This document shows, piece after piece, positions 38,966-49,755 of a stretch of 64,000 bases of DNA. Within the stretch, counting starts at the first letter, position 1. Every line of letters starts with the position of its first letter. A program made the translations under genes and the position numbers. Origin of the DNA: Clavelina lepadiformis. Taxonomy: Eukaryota > Chordata > Ascidiacea > Aplousobranchia > Clavelinidae. The DNA lies in contig NC_135240.1 in NCBI RefSeq assembly GCF_947623445.1, positions 23,374,001 to 23,438,000 of the forward strand. Reading direction: 5' to 3'. The notes under the pieces were generated by a model. The model ran no database searches. It saw only the letters and a program-made list of their open reading frames with translations, and was not told the origin of the DNA.

Positions 38966-41900
38966 CTAAGTTTCTTCATCAGAATCGGGCGCTAACACAA
39001 CAATAGTATGATCATCGTTTTGGCAAGGGGCAAAAAATACTTCTCTCATGTCTCTATACTCTGGTTCAACTGGAGAGGAAATATGATCTTGGCCCACAGC
39101 AAAGTTTTGATCTGGTATCTCTGGACTGCCATCTGCATGTCCACCGTTATTCCTAGTTGTGTCCTCAACTATTTCGTTTAGTGGGGACGTCCTACCATGA
39201 TTAGACATTTCGGTTGAGTTTGATGAACCATTGGGCAGAACAGATGAAGTTTTTTGCTGATTAATTGATGACTGTTTTGTTCGTGAATACCTGGCACCCA
39301 CTGATTTTGTGGTGCTCTTTTTTACCTGCAAGTTTTTGCTTCCATTTACCATTTTCGTCTTGAAAGCTGTGTTGGACATGACATTATTCTCTCTTTGGGA
39401 TGAAAATTCATCATTTGCTATCGTAGCCAAAACAAAATTCGCTCGGAAATAATTCTCTTGTTCGACAGTAAATATCAAGGGTTTACCACCACCTTCAAAG
39501 AACAACTGAATAGGAATACAAGCGACGTCACAAAATGCCAGGATTGCTCGTAAGTCCTTCAGGCTGAAAGTTACATCGGTGTCAACTCCAATCTAACAAA
39601 AACATTGTTGTTGATGTTGTATTTGTTAGACAACATGCCTCACTTTTCATCACAATCTCATCTAGTCACAATTACATTGAAGAAAGACAGTAATCATATG
39701 CATTAATTGACACATTATCATTTGCAAAGAAGTAAAGTTAAGTTCTTAATTATGGTCTATGCAGTGAAAGTTCATTAATTTAAAGCTGAAGGGATCAAAT
39801 AAGCTGCTTTGAGTCATCTGAAGTCGTCATAATAAAAGTTGATACATAAACATTTCCCTTGGTCCTGTAAAGTTACTTTCAATTCATAAAAGTTGAGAAA
39901 CTTCCAAAGTACACAAAATACTAGGGATGTGCCGTGAGGACGTGCGAACCCGAATATTATGAAGGTCGACACGAACGAATCCCGAATCTATTCGTATGAG
40001 AAACAAACAATAAAATTTCATCTAAAAGTTGTCAAGTCTTGCTTCTGAAATGACGTAATCGATAAACAAATCGCTTTCTTTCGAAAAATGGAGTCTAAAA
40101 AACAATTGAAAAACCAAATTCGTTAGGAAAACGACCTTCATTGTAAGTACTGCTGACTCTAGTTTAGCTTTATCGAGAAACTAGATCATCATTTTTAACA
40201 AAAGTCAGTAAATTTATAAGTAATATTGTATTCGGGTTCGCCATTGTTGGTATTCGTGTTCGCCCAAACCTTCCATAAAGGCGATATTCGGCGAATCTAT
40301 TCGGGTTTGGGTTCGTATCGGCCCATCCCTACAAAATACACATCCTCTTACATGCATCTACCTGGAAATCTGCGAATTCTTCAGGATTAAGACTCATTTC
40401 TGTTCTCATTGTGAGAGATGCTTCATCGTCAGAGTCAGTATAGCTCTTCATGTTTACTCGGCAGGGTGTGACACACAGTGATATCTCTTCTAGACTTGGT
40501 GAAAAATTGACAACAACATCACTTAGAAGCTTGTGCTCGCATTTTAAAATGTTTGGGAGAAGATCCTTTGCAAAAACTGCCTGTGAGAGATGTAATAATA
40601 AACATAATTGTTAAAATAATAGTATAAATCAAATAATAATATAAATAATAATGAAATATAATAACAGCAATAAGTAAATGCAAACAATTAATTATCACCC
40701 TTTATAATAGGCATGTAAACTATCGACAGAATGCTAAAAGATACATGAGACATAATTTGTCAACTGCTATACTGCAATAAAGAAAGCCCAGTGGTAAAAA
40801 CAGTCGCTTGATAATCGTTTGATCTGCGTTTGAATTTCACATCATGGACATTTCAAAAAAGCTTGTCACCTTGGTCACCACCATCCAGGGTTAAATAATA
40901 TGGGAGGGCATAACTGCCGAAGGTAAACAGCATCAAGAAAAAGGAAATAGCCAACCTACTTTAACTTGTACCAGTGGCCCGACAGTAAGAGCAATATCTT
41001 CTCATTACCCGGAGGCTCGAAGCCAAGTATAGGGACCTTTCCATAATGCAATAAGGTTTTCATTTAGATCCAAATGGTCTCATTGAAAAATTACCTGAAT
41101 TGAGTCACATTCCTGGAAAGTTAGTTGGTGAGTTTTTGTAATTCCATGTCTGCATTTGAGCTGGAAGACAAGTCTGCATTCTTCTTCATCAAGATTAATA
41201 TCACATGATTCAACGGACCTTTCAATGGAGCTTAGTGATTTGAAAACTGCCCATGCAACATACAGTAAACAATTGGTGATAAAATCACAGTACACATGGC
41301 AGCGTGGACCAAGATCAGAATACAGTATTCTAAGTAACTTCAGATCGTAACATTGTTTGTATGGATCAAAGATGGCCAACAAGTCGATCAACGATTTTCA
41401 GTCAATTACAAGTGATTTTCAATTTCATTAAAACCTTTCGGAGTTTAACTTTTACGTCAACAAGCAATTTTATTAAAATTTTGTTCAAACCCACTTAACG
41501 AGTAAAATAGATAAACAAGTCTGAAGGAAATTTTAAAAATTAATCAATTTATTATCAATAAAATAAAAAAATTGGTTTCCTCTGTGCAAAGGTAGATTTT
41601 CATTACTTAATTATGACCTAATTCTTCGAGCCTTCTCCTCGTTTCATTTTTAATTAACATCAATTACATTAACTACTGTTTATAGGCCTAAACAAATTTG
41701 CATCTTTAGCAAATTTTAAATGTAAATGCATGCAAAGTTACGATAAATGAAAAGTTGCCACAATGAGAAGTTCCTCAAAGAAGAATTAGCTTTTGCAACT
41801 GATATCTTTTTGGTGAAGAAAAAAGTTGTGTATGTTTCAAGCGTATTTTACTACTCCTGTTGTTTGTAAATATGTTACAATGGAATTACAAAGAATTACA

Positions 41901-42921
41901 TGGATAGAACTTTATACGACAACTTTCATTGCATAAAGTCTTTGACTAAAGCGTTGGTTTCTCAAATAATGCAAAAAAGTAGCAAAGTAGTGGATAGTGC
42001 ATGAATAATGGCACCTTCCACAGCCCATTCCTTAGTTTTGGAAGTAAATGCACTGTTGTTCTGAAGTGGAAAGCTACTTAGCTTGCAACCACAATTTTTA
42101 CAACCACTACCTTCGATCTTTACTAAACCCCTCACCCCCTGGCAATTTTACTCACAAACACGATGATAGCTACTGATTATGGAAAGTTTGTGGAAAATAA
42201 AAACTCAAGAATCGTTCGATTTTGCTTTTGTTACCGGAGTTAGTTTGCAAATATGGGTTTTGGAACAATTTTAGCAGCAGTTGATCAAAAACTGATAACA
42301 AATTTTGAATTCGATACAACCTGTAGACAAGTTGGCCACCCCTAGCATATATAATGGTGACCGTTTACCATGGTATTGTATTGCACCATAGCTCCTGGCC
42401 TTCAACTTGTTGTAGTGTTTATTTCATAAACCAGTTTATACTTGTTATAAACATTGAAACAAAATAAATGGTTTTCAAATTGTGTAATGATAAAAATTCG
42501 GCATGGATGCTATTACCAGGCAACATTTATGCTAATAGTTTAGATGTATATAAAAGTAGCTGTACCTTTATAAAACCGTAAAATATGTAAATAAACCATA
42601 AAAATATAAAACCTTCAACCTATATAAAACCGTACAATACGATACTGCCATACCTTGTAGCATTGTCTTCACTGCTACTTTGCACTTAAAGGTGTCAACA
42701 GCATCACCGTTTACTGTAACATCGCCGCAACCATGTTCGTAAACATGAAACATTGAACGCATGAACAAGAAGCAAACATAAGCTGACCGCGATAAATTAA
42801 CTGTCTTTAAAGCAAGGCCATTTTCCAGTGGTTCAAAATATATTTCCGAACCAATCTTTGCAAGACAGTGTATCGCTTTTGCAAATAATTTAACGTTCAC
42901 CGCGGGTAATATGCACTTCAT
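38966..42921 (-). CDS. RAD9A: checkpoint clamp subunit RAD9
   Basis: RAD9 joins RAD1 and HUS1 in the PCNA-like 9-1-1 clamp, loaded at damaged DNA to activate ATR. Minus-strand exons: 42921-42654, 41246-41095, 40580-40362, 39592-38966, giving 421 residues (human RAD9A 391). The N-terminal PCNA-like halves are clear: MKCILPAVNVKLFAKAIHCL, YFEPLENGLALKTVN, SRSAYVCFLF, QLKCRHGITKTHQLTFQECD, LLPNILKCEHKLL and, in exon 4, VTFSLKDLRAILAFCD and RANFVLATIANDE. The last 130 residues are a disordered Ser/Asn-rich tail ending VLAPDSDEET, very like the human end VLAEDSEGEG that carries the CK2/TopBP1 site. Introns 2 and 3 hold a SINE-like copy and a hAT-type element. Vertebrates have RAD9A and RAD9B; this copy is the only one in view. 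Confidence 0.93.
39922..40331. mobile_element. hAT-type MITE, 410 bp, in RAD9 intron 3
   Basis: The ends are tagggatgtgccg and cggcccatcccta, near-perfect inverted repeats. An exact 8-bp duplication, caaaatac, flanks them (39914-39921 and 40332-40339). The interior repeats gaacccgaat/attcgggttc words, typical of this hAT group. It contains no transposase frame. The right end lies 30 bases downstream (in genomic order, before 40362) of the RAD9 exon 3 donor. Confidence 0.9.
40785..41035 (+). mobile_element. tRNA-derived SINE-like copy in RAD9 intron 2
   Basis: The head resembles a tRNA: gcccagtggtaaaaacagtc (A-box-like), then a spacer with gcttgataatcgtttgatct, then gcgtttgaatttcac (B-box-like, near GTTCGAATCC). 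An unrelated body follows with caccaccatccagggtt and cccggaggctcgaagcc. No target duplication or clear tail was found, so the limits are approximate. Confidence 0.5.
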
Positions 42922-43837
42922 TTTGCTAATTGCACTGTATAACTAAGAGCTGATCATCATAACAAAAATCCATAAACTGCGACCAAAACAACGATTCGAT
43001 TTGGCGCTAGCAATAAACCTAGCTAAGCTGAAGATGTTTAAGCTTTCTATAGACATCATACGATCTATCAAATGCGTGTGTTGTTAAACTTGTTAACGCC
43101 AAATACTTTGGAGCAGAGGTTGGTATTACTGTATTAGGTTTGTTACTTAGTTACTCTTACACTTCTTGCAAATTAGACGGTAACAAAACGTTTATGGTTG
43201 AAGAAAGAGTAGAAGAAAAAGTCCTTGACAACGCTTTTGGTTTGATGATGGTCATCATCCATTTATATAGATGTTAAATATCAAGTCTATCAAGTCATTA
43301 TCGATTTATATAGAATAATAGATGTTAGAAATCAACCTTTACATAATACTTGGTGCAACATAATTTCCTTACGCCCTAGCTGGGATAGTTGAACAATCTC
43401 CCAACAAAAAGCCTACAGCCTCTGCAGAATGTAGTTTAAGAATGCCTGGTAGTCATAAGTGATGACAATTTCATGACTTTGTGAAACTCCATCACTAATT
43501 AATAGGGTAGGCAGGTAGGTAGATATGCAGTCAGAGAGAGTATTTGCAATTTGCAGAGCAATGCATTCTCTTCTTTACTGTAAGAGTGTAGGTGTTTTGC
43601 AATCCCAGGTAAGCTTTCAAAACAGTTTAACGGAAGACATGGTGTAGGCCTAAAAAATTTGACAGAGAAGTAAAAATGTTACTTTTTATATAGTTTCATT
43701 TTTAATAACTTTATAAATAGGCTATGTGAAGTTAAACATGTTATAACTTCCCCAAAGGAAATCTTGAGGTCTATTTATATTAAAATATAGAGGAATTAGC
43801 TAACGTCTTTCTAACTTCCTAATGATATGTCCTAGAG

Positions 43838-44034
43838 CAGGGATGTCCAACCTGCGGCCCGCCTGAGATTTTTGTGCGGCCCGCTAGTCATTTTCACTCC
43901 GAATACTTTGATGACTGATATTGTTAAAGTAGTTAATTTCATCAATTTTTCTTGAAAATTAATAGGTTCTGCGGCCCACTGAATTATTTCAAGTGACAAT
44001 GCGGCCCACTATAATAAAAGGTTGGACAGCCCTG
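43838..44034. mobile_element. hAT-type MITE, 197 bp
   Basis: Inverted ends cagggatgtccaacc and ggttggacagccctg, with an exact 8-bp duplication tcctagag (43830-43837 and 44035-44042). Subterminal gcggcccgc and gcggcccact repeats resemble the 444-bp element at 9998-10441, so they are probably the same family at different lengths. Confidence 0.92.
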
Positions 44035-45195
44035 TCCTAGAGGCTTCTGAAAACTTTCAAAGACCCATGCGACGACGCTTTTACTTTATCAACGCTTTTT
44101 TAAAAAAGTACCGTAATTGCAGTGATTCTATCAATCGATCTCTGAGCTCGCCTACCTTAGTTTTTCCAGCTTGTACTTTTTGTGCTAGATATTTTTAGTT
44201 CTATATACAGGCTACATTGCTGGAAAACAAATCAGTAATCTCGCAACGTAGCGCGTAAGCGCCCGATAACTTCTTGTTGGTACTGGTCTCTCTTGTTAAA
44301 GGAGAGACTATAGGCCTATATATAGAGCCAGGCAACATATTTTCAAATTTTTTTTATCGCGTAAAGGAATTCATATGCAACTCACCTGAGCGAAATCGTT
44401 ACAATCCAATGACCAGTTTGCTTAGAATTATAAAAGAATCAAAGTGGGTCAACAATTTCTATTGTTAAGTAAAGGTGATCAAAAAAATCTTGCCACCCAA
44501 AAAATTGGCGGCGGTAACTCAGAAAGGGCCTGTTATAATAGCGTGAAGGCCACAAGATATTGCACAATTGCTTGCAAAATTTATCAGCTTCGTATTCTAA
44601 GGAGATAAAAGGCAATTAGCAAGATTTGCATAGGCCTATGCTCACGACAACATTGCTTATAATTAACACTAATTGTGCACTTAGCAGAAGGTGTTGCATT
44701 GATTTATAATTAAGATAGAGGATGAGCAAATTTAGTAATGTCATACCTAATAAGGAAAAAAGAAGAAGACAATAAGTTTTGCGCAAATATTTGTAACAAG
44801 GTAATACACCACCGAGGCTCACAATAATGAAAGACGGATGCATTATGTAATCAGAATTTATGATGTTAGTCACGTGAAAAGTTGGTAGTGACAAACAGTT
44901 ACTAACAGGATAATGACTATATAGGAACAATGCTTATTTTAACTATCCCAGTAATCAAAAGTCTTCGTTTTTGACTATTCTGTTTCTGGATTTTATTTAA
45001 GGAAAGTAATAAATAATACAATATATATCCTATCAAACAATATTTGACAGGAAATATATCGGCAAAAGTATTTTTCAGTAATATTTATACATTGCTGATT
45101 ATGTAATTATTGCCAAAAATGCATGGTAGGCTACATTTAGGGTACTGTTAAATATGACCACAAGTGGCGGCAATTTTGTTTAAGGTGTCAAAATG

Positions 45196-45671
45196 CATAG
45201 GTGGGCAGTACCACGATACGATAGTAGCCTACCAAATTACTGTACCGCGGTACTTTTTCAGTACCGAATCTCAATACCGAATTATTTTTTGCAAGAAATT
45301 TCAGTCGATCCGGGTACTCGGTACTTTTCAAGTGACTATTTCAAAATTTTAACTAGTATATTTTCAAAAGTACATATTAATTAATCCTTAATTTTAGCAT
45401 CTGTTGCTGTTTTTTAATTTAGAAATGTCAAATAATATTGCAAGCGATTAACGTCACATATGTTTTGACCTGGAGTAACCTTTACCGGGGGCATAATAGC
45501 GGCAAACATTGCATTTGCAGCAGTATTTTTTACACAAAAAGTACCGGTATCGACAAAGTACTAAACTACTTTTTTAAAATAGTACCGAATACTGGAACCG
45601 TGGGTACATTTTTTGTCAGGTACCGGTACGCTTACCGATGGTACTTTCAAAGTACCGACTGCCCACCTCTG
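45196..45671. mobile_element. hAT-type MITE, 476 bp
   Basis: The ends are cataggtgggcagtacc and, in reverse, ggtactttcaaagtaccgac ending tgcccacctctg. Inverted repeats pair over about 14 bases with one mismatch. The flanking 8 bases are identical, tcaaaatg (45188-45195 and 45672-45679). The interior is full of gtaccg/cggtac words. Open frames here have no transposase similarity that I can see. Confidence 0.9.
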
Positions 45672-47630
45672 TCAAAATGTGACATCACTATGCTTGAAGG
45701 TCAACTTTTGAATAATTGTATGGAATATTGTATTAGTGGAAGGGGAGCTTGGAATTTGGATGGCAAAGGACAGCGCAGGTATTTGTTTGTAGTTGATGTC
45801 TATTTTCAGCATTGAAATTTCACAGGTGACAGGACATGTAGAAAGCGAAGTATTGTATCTTCAAGGCAACTACTGGTTTTGAACTAGCGATGAGCCAAGA
45901 CCGAGTTCAGTTCAGTGAACTGAAGCTTACAGTCAGTAGCATCATCCTTCACCCGTACAAACAGCCCACACCAAATGTAAGTCAGGTTAGGCCGAACAAA
46001 CGCACGATATTTTCTTACGAGCCTAAGTACGCTTTTAACTTTCCTATTTCTTGTGCCTCACACGAAACGTTTTAATCATTTGTGATCGAAACACCAGCGT
46101 CATGCGAATGCACATTGTTTTTACAAGGTAACAAGACGTCATAATTGGCGTCACATTTGCCTTTTGTGATACAGTTTTGACAAAAACTGTTTACTTTAAG
46201 CCTTGCTAGTGACTTGACAAAACTTGGCCCTCACTTTAAGCGTGAGTTGCGTTCGACAGGTTCGACTGCAGTAGCCTCAAACATCGACACAACTTTACAT
46301 TTCGTCATGCTAAAATCATAGTGCACTGACGACCGTGCGTTTTGTCATAGTGGAATAACTTTGTACAACGAAATGCGATAAATTGATATCGTTCTCTTCA
46401 GAATATTCCGAAGAATAGCCAACAGCCGAATGTAACACAAAAATATCGGCGTGGACCCTAAAATGGGTGAAACGAAAGGAATTAGAGCACATTGCAACGT
46501 GTTACGGCCAAAAAATGGTTAAATTTGAGCTAAGTTAAAGTCGTTTTTGTTAAAAAGCTTCTTGCTTTGTGCTACGTTTACTCTTTGAGCCAAACAAAAG
46601 GCTTGCGGTTTCAAATGACAAACGATTGTTGAATCATGTGGTAAAAGCTCACTTAGGCAAGAGTGGGAATCAGAAATATATTTTTCACTTCAAAGCTTGT
46701 GTTGTTGGAAAAATGCGCTTTAGAGGTTCAGAAAAATAGGGTTATACAGCAAAGTGGACCCATCATGCTTGCATCAACTTAATCTTATATCGTAAATATG
46801 ATTATTCAAAGCTTACTGAGCTTGAAAAAATCTTCATGAATGCAATATTACGAGGCAGGCCGAAGCAAAAACACAATGTTTAAAGCACAGTGCAGTTAGT
46901 TTTAATGTTTCTATCCACATGGAAAGCAAACATGGGAAAGGATAGCAAACAACAGTAAAAACGTAAAGCTGTACGCTAAGTATAGATAAAACTTTGGCCG
47001 GAGAGAAGCCAGAAAATTAAAAGTGGCAATATGCAAAAATGTTTTTCTAAAAATAGTTGTTGAAGTGGAGAACGAAATACTCCAAGACGTATCGCATTGT
47101 TTATTTTAGGTATAAATTATTTAGAAACGTTTAAAGTTTTTTTTTTGCTTCGTGAGGAGCTTTTTCAATTCGTTGCTCATAAACGGCCTTTTGCACACAA
47201 GCCTTGGTTAGTAAAACATTTTCCATTTATAGTAAAACACCAAGGGAACTTCCAAAGTTCGTTTTAGCATAACAAATATATCTTCAAAACTATACTTACT
47301 GTTCAGGCACTCATCAGTGCAAATACGTGACCTTTGTGAGGGTTTTTATTTAGCTAAGCCGCATACTTACTTCTCTTTGGTGGTGGCAATTTCGGCGCTG
47401 AGGGTATGCCATTTGCTCATTCATTCGTAAAAATTGCGGTTGGGCTACGGTGAGAAACATCAAATACAAAAATTGAAAATATTTAGCCAGCAGTTAAGAG
47501 GAAGTTGCAGCACTTTTAGCTGGGAAAGTTAAATCTGCGTATTTGTAAAATTGTTTTTTTATTTATATCAAATCGCTATAACTTGTTGAAGTTATATGTT
47601 TATAGTTGTCGAAAACAATTGAAGCAAAAC

Positions 47631-48567
47631 ATGTACGTAGAATTGGGTGTATTTATTGGAGTATTGGTTTCAAGTTTGGTAGCAGCTATTTTAATAACAG
47701 CAGCAGTGACATGGACTATTTTTAAGAAGAGGCGTCCGCCACCACCACCACCACCGCCGCAAAAGTATCGAGAACCAACATCCCAAACGTATGAACCATC
47801 TCCTGATGTCGGGGTATTTCAAAATCCGTATTTTGAACGAAACGTAGGTCACAGGAACAACGAAACCGTTTTAAACCTGGACACAATCTCGAGAGACAGC
47901 TCAAGTTTTGAACAATGCAGCACAACATATGAAAACGGATTTGCGACCTATGACCTTGCTGAAGATGTAGAAATTCCTGATGGACAGAGTGGAAACCAAG
48001 TTCATCATGAGCGGGATAACAGCAGCGGTTTTAGCCCTGAAAACAAAACAAACGTTTATGATCTAACCGAAACCTTTAGCCAGTCGTCAAACAAGGTGAG
48101 TATTTCTTGTCTTGTGGTAATTGTCATAAAAATTGGTTGCCTACGCGACGTCGTTTTCTATTTTCGACTAACATCACTTTAACATTGCATTCGGTACTTT
48201 ATTGCGATTTACAAAGCAACGCAATTAAACGATTTTCAATTTCTAGACGGCCAGAAACGATGGTGTTGTAGAAGACGGGTCTTACATGACGTTTGAAAGC
48301 AACGGTGATGCAACATCACGTTCAGGAGTGCAAGATCGGAACAAATCTTTTCATGAATCTGCAGAGAGTTTACCTCCTCCATCAGAGGAATTGACATTAG
48401 AAAATCCTTATCAGGAAAACATTGAAGATGATAGCAGCAAGGAATACGAAAACATATGCATTTCCCAGAAGAAATCTCCTGCTCCAAAACCTCCGCCTGC
48501 TCTTCCGAAAAATCCTCCTCCGTTAAAAGCAAAGCCGAAGCACATGACACAGGATAGCTCCGCATGA
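47631..48567 (+). CDS. single-pass membrane protein with tyrosine and proline motifs (adaptor-like)
   Basis: Two exons, 47631-48095 and 48247-48567, give 261 residues if the ATG of MYVELGVF is the start. I do not recognise an orthologue. The layout is a six-residue outside end, one membrane span (about residues 7-31), KKRR, a run of eight prolines (36-43), and an acidic Ser/Asn-rich cytoplasmic part. That part holds tyrosines in signalling-like contexts: Y67 (QNPYFE), Y100 (TYENG), Y107 (YDLA), Y143 (YDLT), Y168 (YMTF), Y210 (ENPYQEN) and Y222 (EYENI). The C-terminus is proline-rich with SH3-type PxxP (SPAPKPPPALP, KNPPPLKAKPK). YxN is the GRB2 SH2 preference. The layout recalls transmembrane adaptors such as LAT or NTAL, but the usual palmitoylated CxxC is absent. 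A tatag acceptor just upstream (47614) leaves open that exons coding an ectodomain precede it. Confidence 0.6.
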
Positions 48568-49755
48568 GAACTGTTTTACGGTTTTCAGGTGTTCCGCAAA
48601 GATTGCGATGTTTGTGACGTTTCAAAATGTAGCCATCATTGCACTTGAAGAATTTGTATGTATTTCCACCATAATTCATAGTACTCAACCATAGAGCACG
48701 TGCCTGGCAGCAAAATGAAAATCAAACACATTTCGTATTTGCTCAAGCGTACAGTTTTCGTATTACAAAAGGTTTTCGAAACTTAATCGTCAGCGTGGAA
48801 TGTTTGCTTTGTCCACATTATAGATCTTGTAGTAGAAAGACAATTGTTATTTTATAGCTATTAAATGTTTCTGCTAATTTCACTGAGTTCTGAAAACCTG
48901 TCTACTTTTCGAAAAACATTTAATACAGTCATTTCATAAACAGAGCGTATATATTATATTTTCAAAACTATTAAGTCCGGCTAGATATCCAACCTATATA
49001 CACACAAGTACTGCTGACAAGACGATTTCATACAAAATATGTACGTTTCGTCACTGCTGTAGGTAAAATGCGTCAGTTTTAAGGGCAAATGGCACAAGTG
49101 TCCAAAATAGTTGAATGTCAGCATGACTCACTGCCAGTGATCAGAAATAAGGGCCTTGGAAAACAGAAAACACGAGCTTTAAAACTGATAAGTGATAACA
49201 AATGATGAAATGAGAAAGCACTCACACTGAAACGATAGATGGGATATAAGGAACATCAACAAAAGCGTCAATGGACAACACAGAAATATTGACCTCGTGC
49301 TTGTAGTTATGCAAATCAATTCTATGCATATATCATTAAAACGTAAGTATTCCCACCGCATTTACGAAATTTTCTATGCGAATGGTTAGGCACAGCTTAA
49401 TAAAATTGATATAATGACTGAAGAAGTGGTACAATGAAGATGTGAAAATGAAGATGCTGGCTAGGCCTATAACATTAGCTGAATTTTTCGTGATACAAGT
49501 ATGAGTCCACTTAAACATTGAGTTACAAAATGAAACTTCATGGTTATAGAGGTGTTAAACTGAAAAGGAATTGCATAGCATCGAGCTGAATATGTTAAAA
49601 ATATATTTTTAGCATTACTGCGCATAATACCAGAAACGGCGTTAGGCTATAAACGGCTTTTCCATGAAACTCGTCCATAACCGCTGTTTCTGTGACAAGG
49701 CAATTACTTCTAGGTATAGAGTTTGGAAACATTCCGACGCCAATCGGGTCAGGCT
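48568..49755. other. tail-to-tail spacer between the adaptor-like gene and GMPPA
   Basis: 1.2 kb of 3' flanking sequence of two convergent genes. I see no coding exon, repeat or RNA gene in it. Confidence 0.45.

Larger units (their letters stand above)
42922..47630. other. intergenic region between RAD9 and the membrane adaptor-like gene
   Basis: 4.7 kb with no supported coding exon. It should hold the RAD9 promoter and the promoter, 5' UTR or possible upstream exons of the gene at 47631. Two hAT-type elements lie at 43838-44034 and 45196-45671, and the open frames at 45164-45815 are inside or at the edge of the latter. I searched the plus strand for exons encoding an ectodomain and found none I could defend. 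Confidence 0.45.

Noticed and set aside
45164-45815. Open frames as a candidate ectodomain for the adaptor-like protein
   Set aside because: They fall in or at the edge of the MITE at 45196-45671, with no signal peptide or domain.
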